From: Nocardia nova NBRC 15556
Lineage (GTDB): Bacteria; Actinomycetota; Actinomycetes; Mycobacteriales; Mycobacteriaceae
NCBI RefSeq assembly: GCF_001613005.1
Contig: NZ_BDBN01000066.1
Span: 1 to 60,570 of the forward strand
Direction: 5' to 3'
DNA: 60,570 nt
The notes under the pieces were generated by a model, which saw nothing but the letters and a program-made list of their open reading frames with translations, had not been told where the DNA came from and made no database searches. Positions 32,624 through 40,413 of this stretch are shown here, piece after piece. Position 1 is the stretch's first letter. Every line of letters begins with the position of its first letter. The translations under genes were made by a program, and so were the position numbers.

Positions 32624-33652
32624 ATGCAGGCAACGTTGCCCAGCACGGTGGCGGGGATCGTGAAGCGTCTCCGCGGGCTGCCGGCCGCCCATCGCGCCGC
32701 ACTGCGCACCCGGTCCTACGACCTGCCCGCACTGAATTCCCCGGCGGTGCCGTGTGAGGTGACCGCGGTGACCGCGTCCGACGGCGCCCGGCTGCGCGTG
32801 CACAGTTACGGCCCCGCCGACGGCGAGGCGATCGTGCTGGCGCACGGCTGGACCTGCTGCATCGAATACTGGAATCCCCAGATCAACGCCTTCGCCGGCG
32901 AATACCGGGTGATCGCCTACGACCAGCGCGGTCACGGCGAGAGCGAATCCGGCACCGCACCGCTGTCCACCGATCTGCTGGCCGACGATCTCGCGGCCGT
33001 CCTGGATGCCATGCTGCGCCCCGGTCAGCGCGCGGTCCTCGTCGGGCACAGTCTCGGCGGAATGACCATTCAGGCCTGGGCCGGCCGGTATCCGCGGCAG
33101 GTCGCCGAGCGGGCCGATGCGGTGGTGCTGGCCAATACCGCCTCCGGTGACCTGATCGCCGAGACCACCGTGGTGCCGCGCTTCAATCGCGGTCCGCTCG
33201 CGCTGCCGTTCCCGATCGGTCGCCTCGGACTCGGCCTGCCGGTGGTGTTCCCGCCGATCCGGCTGGTGAAGTGGATCTTCCGCCGCCAGATCATGACTCT
33301 GGCCGCGGCCGGTGAGGTGGTCGATTTCGCCCTGGCGATCGTGCGCTCCTGCCCGGCGCGCGTGCGTTCGCGCTTCGGCTTCCTGCTGGCCGAGCTGGCC
33401 CTGCAGAGCTGTACCCGCTGCGTGACCGTGCCGACCACGGTGATCTCCGGTTCCGTGGACGATATGACGCCGCCGGTGCACTCCGAGCGCCTGGCCGAGG
33501 AACTGCGCTCGGTCGGCGCGTTCCGCAAGCTGGTCGAACTGTCGACCGGCCACCTCGGCAACGTCGAGGCATACGAGGCGTTCAACGATGAACTCGCCGA
33601 GGTGCTGGACGAGACGTACGCCTCGCGGCACGTGCGCGAGGCGACCGCCTAG
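32624..33652 (+). CDS. alpha/beta hydrolase, paralogue 1
   Basis: This encodes 342 residues. The alpha/beta hydrolase fold has an oxyanion strand (LAHGWTCCIEYWNPQI), a nucleophile elbow GHSLGG (VLVGHSLGGMTIQAWAGR), an acid near SVDDMTPP and the catalytic His in STGHLGNVE. A cap region with FRRQIMTLAAAG lies between. ATG 32624 has AAAGGAG 7 bases upstream. A close paralogue follows on the same strand, and both share upstream sequence including the palindrome and the ribosome binding site. The substrate is unknown; it is probably an esterase, epoxide hydrolase or lipase-like enzyme. Confidence 0.88.
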   Translation: MQATLPSTVAGIVKRLRGLPAAHRAALRTRSYDLPALNSPAVPCEVTAVTASDGARLRVHSYGPADGEAIVLAHGWTCCIEYWNPQINAFAGEYRVIAYDQRGHGESESGTAPLSTDLLADDLAAVLDAMLRPGQRAVLVGHSLGGMTIQAWAGRYPRQVAERADAVVLANTASGDLIAETTVVPRFNRGPLALPFPIGRLGLGLPVVFPPIRLVKWIFRRQIMTLAAAGEVVDFALAIVRSCPARVRSRFGFLLAELALQSCTRCVTVPTTVISGSVDDMTPPVHSERLAEELRSVGAFRKLVELSTGHLGNVEAYEAFNDELAEVLDETYASRHVREATA

Positions 33653-33845
33653 CCGGTTCGGCAATCGCTTGGCGAATTCGGCGTAGCACTTCTGTGGCGC
33701 CGGCCGATAGAAGCGGGTAGTGGGACGTTGCGCCGGCGGATGTGAATGCCGTTGGGCGGAATGGGTATTCGGTCTCTGTGGGGGTGTGAGCAGCGCTGAG
33801 GTGCGGCTTCGCCGGACAAAAGTGCGAAACCGGAAATTCTTCGCT

Positions 33846-33864
33846 GCTTGCACTAGCAAGCACC
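33846..33864. promoter_or_regulatory. palindrome upstream of the second paralogous hydrolase
   Basis: This is an exact 19-base copy of the site at 32555-32573: GCTTGC-ACTA-GCAAGC then ACC. It lies 43 bases ahead of the ATG at 33908. GGTAAC and ACACAAAGGAGTG further down are also shared with the first paralogue. Confidence 0.7.
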
Positions 33865-33907
33865 GTTGCTAGCGCGGTAACGTGCGGTAGGACACAAAGG
33901 AGTGCTC

Positions 33908-34924
33908 ATGCTGGTGAACCTGCCCGAGAACGTTGCCGCCCTTCGGACCGGCATCGGCGCTCTGACCGGCGGATACCGCGCGAAAATGCGTTCGCGTACC
34001 TACCGCACGGCCGAGTTGAACTGCGCGCCCGACGCAGAGGTCGTCTCGGTCACGACGACCGACGGCGCCCGGCTGCGGGTACACGCGTACGGCCCTGCCG
34101 ACGGCGACGTGATCGTCTTCGTGCACGGCTGGTCCTGCTGCCTCGAATACTGGAACCCGCAGATCAACTCCTTCGCCCGCGACCACCGCGTGATCGCGTT
34201 CGACCAGCGCGGTCACGGCGACAGCACCCTGGGGACGGGCCGGTTCGACGCCGAACAGCTGGCCGACGATCTGTGCGCCGTCCTGGACGCGGTTGTGCCG
34301 GCGGGACGTAAGGCCGTCCTGGTGGGACACAGCATGGGCGGCATCACGATTCAGGCCTGGGCCAAATTCCATCCGGAGCAGGTGGCGCAGCGCGCGAGCG
34401 CGGCCCTGCTGCTGACCACGACGGCGGGCGATATCGCCGCCGAAACCCGGGTTCTGCCGATCTTCAACGACATCGTCCCGGCCCCCGACTGGCTGGGCCG
34501 CGCCTTGTTCGGCCAGCCCGTGCCGTTCCCGGCCGGCGCTCCGGTGCGCGGAATCTTCAAGGCGCGCATCATGAATCGGTACGCCACAGCGGATCAGGTG
34601 GACTTCGGGCTCTCGATCGTGCGCTCCTGCCGTCCGCTGGTGCGGGCGAAGTACGCGCTGGCGCTGATCGAACTCGAAATTCACGGCGCCGCAGCGAATC
34701 TGTGCATCCCGACCAGTGTCGTGGCCGGGGCCTACGACAATCTGCTGCCGGAGAGCATGTCGCGCAAGATCGCCGACGAGCTCGCCGCGGCGGGCAATCT
34801 GGATCGCTATTCGGTCTTCGCCACCGGACATCTGGCGAATGTCGAGGCGAGTGCGGAGTTCAACGCCGAACTGCGCCGATTGATCGAGGTCACTCGCTTC
34901 GGCCGCCGTGCGGTGGCGGGCTGA
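33908..34924 (+). CDS. alpha/beta hydrolase, paralogue 2
   Basis: This encodes 338 residues, clearly a duplicate of the preceding gene (shared GW[ST]CC[IL]EYWNPQIN, RVIA[YF]DQRGHG, IV-RSC blocks). The nucleophile elbow is GHSMGG, the catalytic His lies in ATGHLANVE, and the acid is near GAYDNLLPE. ATG 33908 is chosen over GTG 33902 because AAAGGAG sits at the same distance as in paralogue 1. It is transcribed from its own copy of the duplicated upstream region. Confidence 0.88.
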   Translation: MLVNLPENVAALRTGIGALTGGYRAKMRSRTYRTAELNCAPDAEVVSVTTTDGARLRVHAYGPADGDVIVFVHGWSCCLEYWNPQINSFARDHRVIAFDQRGHGDSTLGTGRFDAEQLADDLCAVLDAVVPAGRKAVLVGHSMGGITIQAWAKFHPEQVAQRASAALLLTTTAGDIAAETRVLPIFNDIVPAPDWLGRALFGQPVPFPAGAPVRGIFKARIMNRYATADQVDFGLSIVRSCRPLVRAKYALALIELEIHGAAANLCIPTSVVAGAYDNLLPESMSRKIADELAAAGNLDRYSVFATGHLANVEASAEFNAELRRLIEVTRFGRRAVAG

Positions 34925-35130
34925 GCGCCCGGCGACTGTCCGCCGGGGCTGGACGTACTCGCGGCGCGGGTGCATCCTGGTGACCCACGTTCGGATCGGG
35001 AAGTCGCCACAAGACCTGTCGTAGCGGAGCCGCTCTGCCGGCTCCGCGCGGCGAGGACGGCAACACGATGCTGAATCGTGTTGTCCGCCAAGGCCGGTCA
35101 AGGGCGCCCGGTCTTGGCCCGCCGCGTCGC

Positions 35131-35190
35131 CACGAGAAGACCGGCCACGAGAAGACCGGCTACGAGAAGACGCGCTACGAGAAAACGACG
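35131..35190. repeat. four tandem 15-bp units across the purU stop codon
   Basis: Units CACGAGAAGACCGGC (twice exactly, 35131-35160) are followed by two diverged copies (35161-35190). The purU stop codon is made by the TA of the third and fourth units' boundary, so the repeat covers the last few codons and the 3' flank. Confidence 0.8.
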
Positions 35191-36062
35191 GTGCGCCGCC
35201 CGTGCACCAGCACCCGCCCCTCCAGGTGCCAGCGCAGTCCGCGCGCGAGCACCACGCGTTCGATGTCGCGGCCCTGCCGGACCATGTCGCGCACGGTGTC
35301 GGCATGGTCGATGCGGCTGACGTCCTGTTCGATGATGGGCCCCGCATCCAGGTCGGCGGTGACGTAATGGCAGGTGGCGCCGATCAGCTTCACGCCGCGG
35401 GCGAAGGCCTGGTGATACGGCCGCGCCCCCACGAACGAGGGCAGGAAGCTGTGGTGGATGTTCAGCGCGCGCCCGGCCCAGTGCTCGCACAATTCGGCCG
35501 GCAGCACCTGCATGAACCGCGCCAGCACCACCGCGTGCGGATCGTGGGCGTCGGTGAGCTCGCGCACCCGCTCGAAGGCCGGGCCGCGTTCGGCCGGATC
35601 GGCGGGGAAGGGCACGTGGTGGAACGGAATACCGTGCGCGCGGGTCATCTCGCCCAGATCCGGATGGTTGCCGATCACCGCTTCGATAGTGGCGGGCAAC
35701 TCGCCACTGGCGGCCCGGCCGAGCAGATCGTGCAAGCAGTGCCCGTCGCGGCTGACCAGCAGGACCGCGCGGCGGCGACGCCCGGAATCCAGCAGCTGCC
35801 AATCGGTCTGCGGCCCCAGTTCGGCGGCCACCACGGTGAAGCGCTCACGCAACTCGTCGATGCCGAACGGCACGGTCGCCGCCGCGATGGCCTGGCGGGT
35901 GAAGAACCAGCCGGTATCGGGATCGGAGTGATAACCGGCCTCCACGATCGACCCGCCGAACTCGGCGATGAACGAGGTGATGCGGGCGATGATGCCCGGT
36001 CGGTCGGGACAGCCCAGGCTCAGGACGAAACGCCGATCATCGGCTGACGCGGTGCCACTCAT
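35175..36062 (-). CDS. purU: formyltetrahydrofolate deformylase
   Basis: This encodes 295 residues. An N-terminal ACT domain (FVLSLGCPDRPGIIARITSF) is followed by the formyl-transferase domain. Catalytic elements are NIHHSFLPSF (Asn/His) and a conserved Asp in ADLDAGPIIEQD. PurU hydrolyses 10-formyl-THF to THF and formate, supplying formate and balancing one-carbon units. ATG 36062 (MSGTASADDRR) is chosen with GAGGATCG upstream. It lies divergent from deoC and in front of a tandem repeat. It is not part of the conserved M. tuberculosis order here, so it is an insertion relative to that genome. Confidence 0.95.
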   Translation of the reverse strand: MSGTASADDRRFVLSLGCPDRPGIIARITSFIAEFGGSIVEAGYHSDPDTGWFFTRQAIAAATVPFGIDELRERFTVVAAELGPQTDWQLLDSGRRRRAVLLVSRDGHCLHDLLGRAASGELPATIEAVIGNHPDLGEMTRAHGIPFHHVPFPADPAERGPAFERVRELTDAHDPHAVVLARFMQVLPAELCEHWAGRALNIHHSFLPSFVGARPYHQAFARGVKLIGATCHYVTADLDAGPIIEQDVSRIDHADTVRDMVRQGRDIERVVLARGLRWHLEGRVLVHGRRTVVFS

Positions 36063-36215
36063 GGGCACGATCCTCGCAGGTCGCACGCGGTTCGATCACG
36101 CCGCCCGGGCAGCGAGCCGCAAAGCCGGTCCGGGGTAAGCGAATTCGCGGGCCGCATCGGATCGCGAGCGCTCGGCGGCCCTGAACGCTCGCGGGCTGTG
36201 CCAGACTTGGTCCCC

Positions 36216-36890
36216 ATGTCCGAAACCGTTCCCACCGCCTACACCCGCGCCCAGGTCGCCGCGATGATCGATCACACGTTGCTGGCCCCCGAGGCGACCG
36301 CCGCCGACGTCGCGAACACCATCGCCGAGGCTCGTGAACTGGGTGTCTACGCGGTGTGCCTGTCTCCGTCGATGCTGCCGGTGACCGCGCCCGGGCTGGT
36401 CGTCGCCACGGTCGCGGGCTTTCCCTCCGGCAAACACCACTCCCTGGTGAAGGGCACCGAGGCGCGATTCGCGGTAGAGCAGGGCGCGGCCGAGGTCGAC
36501 ATGGTGATCGACATCGGCGCGGCCGTCGCGGGGGACTACAACGCGGTCCTCGCCGATATCGTCACCGTCCGCGAGGCGGTCGAGGATCGGGCGCTGCTCA
36601 AGGTGATCGTCGAGTCCGCGGCGCTGTCGGATGCGGCGATCGTCGAGGTGTGCCGTGCCGCCGAACGCGCCGGCGCCGATTTCGTGAAGACCTCCACCGG
36701 ATTCCACCCCGCGGGCGGCGCCGAGGTACGGGCCGTGCGGCTGATGCGGGAGACCGTCGGCGGGCGGCTCGGCATCAAGGCCAGCGGCGGAATTCGCACC
36801 GCCGCCGCGGCCGCCGAACTGATCGACGCCGGTGCGACCCGGCTGGGGTTGTCCCGCTCGGCCGATGTGCTGGCCGGCTTCCCGGAGTAG
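36216..36890 (+). CDS. deoC: deoxyribose-phosphate aldolase
   Basis: This 224-residue TIM-barrel class I aldolase cleaves 2-deoxyribose-5-phosphate to glyceraldehyde-3-phosphate and acetaldehyde. The Schiff-base Lys is in ADFVKTSTGF and the second active-site Lys in GIKASGGIRT. The N-terminal MIDHTLLAPEAT block is intact. ATG 36216 is preferred; GTG 36198 adds six residues, and neither has a clear ribosome binding site. The position matches Rv0478 in M. tuberculosis. Confidence 0.95.
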   Translation: MSETVPTAYTRAQVAAMIDHTLLAPEATAADVANTIAEARELGVYAVCLSPSMLPVTAPGLVVATVAGFPSGKHHSLVKGTEARFAVEQGAAEVDMVIDIGAAVAGDYNAVLADIVTVREAVEDRALLKVIVESAALSDAAIVEVCRAAERAGADFVKTSTGFHPAGGAEVRAVRLMRETVGGRLGIKASGGIRTAAAAAELIDAGATRLGLSRSADVLAGFPE

Positions 36891-36930
36891 AGCCCGCGAG
36901 CGGCGCCGGGCTCGCTGCACCCCGGCTCGA

Positions 36931-37686
36931 TCAGCAGCGGATCTCCGTGTCGCCACCGCCCTGCAGGGTGGTCGGGCCGCCCCGCAGCGACACCGAGATG
37001 CCGTTGTCGGTGACCTTCACGCTGGTCGGCTGCATACCCAGCGGGTAGTTCTGCAGGCTCTGCGTCATCGACTGGACGATGCTGTCGACCAGATCGGTGG
37101 GCAGCCCCAGCCCGAGCAGCGAGGCCGACTGCGTGCTGACCTCGATCTTGCCGTCCACGATGTGCGGCTGAACCTTCAGATCGGCGATACCGCCGAGCAC
37201 CTTGACGTCCAGGGTGCCGCCGGCCGGATCCGATTCCACGCCGGAGACGAGCCCGGTCAGGGTCTGGGCGATGCCCTCGTTGCTCCAGGTCGCGTCGGCG
37301 GAGCTGCTGCCGACCTTCGCGCCGCCGCGCCCGCCGTCGAGCAGGGTGATGTCGTTGAGCCGGGCGTGCACCTTCATGTCCACGGCGGGCCCGAACTTCG
37401 CGTCGTCGCTGTCGACGGTGATGTACTGGACCTTGTGGTCGACGGCGGTGAGCAGTAACGGCTTCGGCCCGAATCCCACATCGACCTTCGACCCCAGCTC
37501 CTTCTCGACCTGGGAGGCCATGCACTGCTGATTCTTGTGGCGCAGATAGGTTTCGGCGCCCGCCGCGGTGCCGACCAGCGCGAGCAGCACGACGAGTCCG
37601 ACGATCAGTGCGATCCGCCGCCCGTTGCGGCGTTTGGGTTCACCCGCCGGTGCGGGAGCGGGTACCGCGGTGTCCGGAGTGGTCAT
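36931..37686 (-). CDS. DUF2993 (LmeA-like) membrane-anchored protein (Rv0479c-like)
   Basis: This encodes 251 residues. A Pro/Arg-rich cytosolic start and one transmembrane segment (RIALIVGLVVLLALVGTAAG) are followed by an exported DUF2993 domain (VDVGFGPKPLLLTAVDHKVQ, NYPLGMQPTSVKVTDNG). LmeA of M. tuberculosis is a phospholipid-binding protein needed for lipomannan maturation, and this family is related. Convergent with deoC, with 40 bases between. ATG 37686 excludes an unconserved upstream reading. The order matches Rv0479c. Confidence 0.85.
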   Translation of the reverse strand: MTTPDTAVPAPAPAGEPKRRNGRRIALIVGLVVLLALVGTAAGAETYLRHKNQQCMASQVEKELGSKVDVGFGPKPLLLTAVDHKVQYITVDSDDAKFGPAVDMKVHARLNDITLLDGGRGGAKVGSSSADATWSNEGIAQTLTGLVSGVESDPAGGTLDVKVLGGIADLKVQPHIVDGKIEVSTQSASLLGLGLPTDLVDSIVQSMTQSLQNYPLGMQPTSVKVTDNGISVSLRGGPTTLQGGGDTEIRC

Positions 37687-37789
37687 GGCAACCGATTCTT
37701 CCCGAGCTTTCTGAGCCCGCTCTGTGGAGCCTGTGAGGCTTGTCATGCAGTGCCGACGCGATTGTGACATGAGGCACAGCGGTCCGGCG

Positions 37790-37801
37790 TAACCTGATCC
37801 C
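37790..37801 (+). promoter_or_regulatory. -10 element for a leaderless AbiEi-like gene
   Basis: TAACCT (37790-37795) is followed by six bases and then the ATG at 37802, the spacing of a leaderless actinobacterial transcript. There is no ribosome binding site. Confidence 0.55.
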
Positions 37802-38425
37802 ATGTCCGCGCACGATGCAGGGGACGCCGCGGCCGCGCGCCGACCGGGGGATTCCGAGCAAGGCTGGTGGGTGCTGCGCCGGCTGGCCGATCGGCACGCC
37901 GGATACTTCACCACGCGCATCGTATTGCGGGCCGGCTGTGAGCACCGGATCCGCGGCGCCCTCGCCGACGGTTCCGTGATCCGCGCCGGCCTCGGCATTC
38001 TGCGCATGGCCGATTGGCCGGACGGCCCGCTCGACGAATACGCGATGTGGGCGGCCTGGTTCGACGGCGCCGCCGCCGTCTCCCATCACAGCGCTGCCGA
38101 ACTGCACGGCCTGGGCCGCCTGCGCCCGCGCTTTCTGCACCTGTCCGCGAGTGCGGGCCGCCCGCCCGCGGCCCCGCGGCTGGTCGTCCTGCGCCGCGAG
38201 CTGCATCGCGGTGATGTGGAGTCGGCCGGTGCGTTCCTGGTGACCACCCCCGTGCGGACCGTACTGGACCTCGCCGAAACCGGGATCGGACAGGGGGCGC
38301 TGGACGAGGTGGTCGCCGACGCGGTCGCCATCCATCGCTGCATTCCGCACGAAATCGCTTCGGCGAGTGCGAATTTGCCGCCGCATGCGGCCGCACGGGT
38401 GCGCCGCGCCCTCGCCGCGGCCTGA
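37802..38425 (+). CDS. AbiEi-like antitoxin-domain regulator
   Basis: This encodes 207 residues. It has an N-terminal winged-helix-like part (WVLRRLADRHAGYFTTRIVLRAG) and the AbiEi C-terminal body (AAVSHHSAAELHGLGRLRP, TTPVRTVLDLAET). AbiEi proteins are transcription-repressing antitoxins of type IV systems with an AbiEii nucleotidyltransferase toxin. No AbiEii gene is adjacent here, so this is a solitary member, which is common in actinobacteria. It is probably translated from a leaderless transcript. Confidence 0.75.
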   Translation: MSAHDAGDAAAARRPGDSEQGWWVLRRLADRHAGYFTTRIVLRAGCEHRIRGALADGSVIRAGLGILRMADWPDGPLDEYAMWAAWFDGAAAVSHHSAAELHGLGRLRPRFLHLSASAGRPPAAPRLVVLRRELHRGDVESAGAFLVTTPVRTVLDLAETGIGQGALDEVVADAVAIHRCIPHEIASASANLPPHAAARVRRALAAA

Positions 38426-38449
38426 ACCCGGCGATCGCGCACCGCGAAT

Positions 38450-39313
38450 TCAGTCGGGCCGCACACACTCCCACGGCACCGACAGGACGCAATCACGCAT
38501 CCGCCGCCGGTAGTTCCGCACCGGAAAGCCTTGTTCCCGCAACAGTTCCGCCGCCACCCGCCAGCGCACGCGCGGCCCGTACACCGCCATCGGCGCGGCA
38601 TGCGCCCACGCCCGGTCGGCCGCGGTGAGCAGCGTGTGCACGCGTTCACCGCGAATATTGCGGTGGATCAACGCCTTCGGCAGCCGTTCGGCGATATCGG
38701 AGGGTTTGGCGACGGTGAACGGATCCCAGGCCAGCGTCAGCGAGATCGGGCCGTCGCGGCCGAGCAGAATCCACGCGCAGCGGCGGCCCAGTTCGTCACA
38801 GGTGCCCTCGAGCAGGAGTCCCTCGGGAGCCAATCCGCCGAGAATTGTCGCCCACGCCTGCGCGACCTCGCTCTCGTCGTATTGCCGCAGCACATTGAAC
38901 GCCCGCACCAGGACCGGCCGCAGTCCCGCGAGTTCGAACCCGCCCCGGGCGAAGTGCACGCCGTCGCGAGCGGGAACGACGCGCTCGGGATCGATCTCCA
39001 GACCGACGACGCGAATGTCGGCGCGCACCCGGCGCAGCCGGGCCGCCAATTCCAGCGTGGTCACCGGACTCGCCCCGTAGCCCAGATCGACCACCAGCGG
39101 GTCCGCGGCCGACCGCAGCCGCTCGACGACGAGTGGATCGTGGCTCAGCCAGCGGTCGCTGCGGCGCAGCCGATTGATCCCGGTGGTTCCGCGCGTGATG
39201 GCGCCCACCGGCTTGGACGTACCCCCGGCCGACGGTACGGCGGCGGTGCGCGAGTGGCCGGCCGAGCCGAGATGTCCGATGTTCGCAGCACGGGGCCGGC
39301 CCGGCGGTCTCAT
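38450..39313 (-). CDS. class I SAM-dependent methyltransferase-like protein
   Basis: This encodes about 287 residues from ATG 39313; upstream in-frame starts exist to 39379 and would overlap the next gene. It has a SAM-binding-like motif LVVDLGYGASPVTTLELA with VGLEIDPERV after it, then a C-terminal domain ending in RNYRRRMRDCVLSVPWEC. The motif VDLGYGASP differs from the usual GxGxG form, so SAM binding is likely but unusual. I cannot assign a substrate. It is just downstream of two DUF2505 genes on the same strand. Confidence 0.65.
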   Translation of the reverse strand: MRPPGRPRAANIGHLGSAGHSRTAAVPSAGGTSKPVGAITRGTTGINRLRRSDRWLSHDPLVVERLRSAADPLVVDLGYGASPVTTLELAARLRRVRADIRVVGLEIDPERVVPARDGVHFARGGFELAGLRPVLVRAFNVLRQYDESEVAQAWATILGGLAPEGLLLEGTCDELGRRCAWILLGRDGPISLTLAWDPFTVAKPSDIAERLPKALIHRNIRGERVHTLLTAADRAWAHAAPMAVYGPRVRWRVAAELLREQGFPVRNYRRRMRDCVLSVPWECVRPD

Positions 39314-39348
39314 CGTGGTGATGCAGGCGTGCGGTGGAGCCACGGAAC

Positions 39349-39864
39349 TCAGGCCGTCGGGCGCTGCTCTTCGAGCCACTGCTGGGTGAATTCGGCTTCG
39401 GCGCGGAACAGGTCCACGAGGTTGACCAGCATCATCTGCTCGAGTTTGGGCCCCAGCATCGGAATGAAGACCTTGGCCACGGGTGAGGTGCGCAGGGTGC
39501 AGCCGGTTTCGGTGGGAAACAAGCGCACGGTGCCGGTCAGCGTCCCCGGACCGGCCGGAATCGATGCGCTGAACTCACCCTCGACCTCGGGACCGAACGG
39601 CCCGTAGCTCTCCTTGCGGGTGATCACCAGGTCCTTGCGCATCACGGTCTGCGCGATCTCGGGCAGCATGTCGCGCGGCAGGATGTGGCGGACCTCGACC
39701 TCGATACCGTCGCCGTCGGCCTGCAGGTGGACCACCTCGTTCGGCGAGTGCTTGCGCATCTCCTCCATCCGCGCATCCCAGTAGGCGCGGTCGGACAGCG
39801 CCGCGTACACCTCTTCGGTGGTGTGCAGCGGATAGCGAGCGGAATAGTCCAATCGGCGGGCCAT
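39349..39864 (-). CDS. DUF2505 protein, copy 1
   Basis: This 171-residue protein with a START/SRPBCC-like fold pattern belongs to DUF2505 (DYSARYPLHTTEEVYAALSD, YWDARMEEM). It has a long C-terminal helix (MMLVNLVDLFRAEAEFTQQW). Members may bind small hydrophobic ligands. It is followed by a methyltransferase-like gene and preceded by a second DUF2505 gene 37 bases away, so a three-gene operon is likely. It may correspond to Rv0481c in the M. tuberculosis order. Confidence 0.8.
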   Translation of the reverse strand: MARRLDYSARYPLHTTEEVYAALSDRAYWDARMEEMRKHSPNEVVHLQADGDGIEVEVRHILPRDMLPEIAQTVMRKDLVITRKESYGPFGPEVEGEFSASIPAGPGTLTGTVRLFPTETGCTLRTSPVAKVFIPMLGPKLEQMMLVNLVDLFRAEAEFTQQWLEEQRPTA

Positions 39865-39901
39865 GGGGGACCAGGGTACTGGTCCCCGGGGAGCGCCCCG
39901 A

Positions 39902-40387
39902 TCAGTGGTTGGCGATCCAGGTGTTGGTGAAGTCGGTCTCCGAGGCCAGCAGTTCCAGCAGTTTCTCGGCCACCACGGCCTCGATCTTCTTGCCGAACAA
40001 CGGGATCGTCACCTCGACCGAGCCGTCGACCACGGCCTGGGAGGCGGTGTCGGAACCGGTCAGGGTGACCGTGCCGCGCACCTTCGCCGGCGCACCCTCG
40101 ACATGCGCTTCGAAAACGCCGGACAGGCCCTCGTAGGTTTCGGTACGCGGGATGATCAGATCGCCCGGGCGGACCGAGGTGATCGCGGCGGGCAGTTCGG
40201 AGGCGGGGATGGTCTGCACCATCTCCACGCGCAGCCGGTCCCCGTCGGCCGAGAAGGAGTCCAGCCGCGCACCGGGCCCGCCGACCTCCTCGATGCGGTC
40301 CTTCCAGTACTGCTCGTCGGCGAGCGCAGCACGCACCGCCGCGGCGGGGTGCGCGTAGTGAGCTGTGTACGCCAGGGGTGTCGCCAT
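39902..40387 (-). CDS. DUF2505 protein, copy 2
   Basis: This encodes 161 residues, a tandem relative of the next gene (YTAHYAHPAAAVRAALADEQ YWKDRIEE; C-terminal ETDFTNTWIANH). ATG 40387 lies 8 bases after a TAGCGT -10 on the minus strand, so the mRNA is probably leaderless. The -10 overlaps that of divergent murB. The function is unknown. Confidence 0.8.
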   Translation of the reverse strand: MATPLAYTAHYAHPAAAVRAALADEQYWKDRIEEVGGPGARLDSFSADGDRLRVEMVQTIPASELPAAITSVRPGDLIIPRTETYEGLSGVFEAHVEGAPAKVRGTVTLTGSDTASQAVVDGSVEVTIPLFGKKIEAVVAEKLLELLASETDFTNTWIANH

Positions 40388-40395
40388 GGTGTGAC

Positions 40396-40405
40396 ACGCT
40401 ACCGT
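40396..40405. promoter_or_regulatory. overlapping divergent -10 elements of DUF2505 and murB
   Basis: In the ten bases ACGCTACCGT, the minus-strand TAGCGT (40401-40396) serves the DUF2505 gene and the plus-strand TACCGT (40400-40405) serves murB. Each lies 8 bases from its start codon. The two promoters cannot both be open at once. Confidence 0.55.
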
Positions 40406-40413
40406 CTTTCGAT

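Noticed and set aside
39349..40387. DUF2505 pair as toxins for the MT0933-like antitoxin
   Set aside because: The fold class is similar to the Rv0910 toxin, but the genes are 30 kb away, in a conserved housekeeping block and without an antitoxin partner, so the link is speculation.
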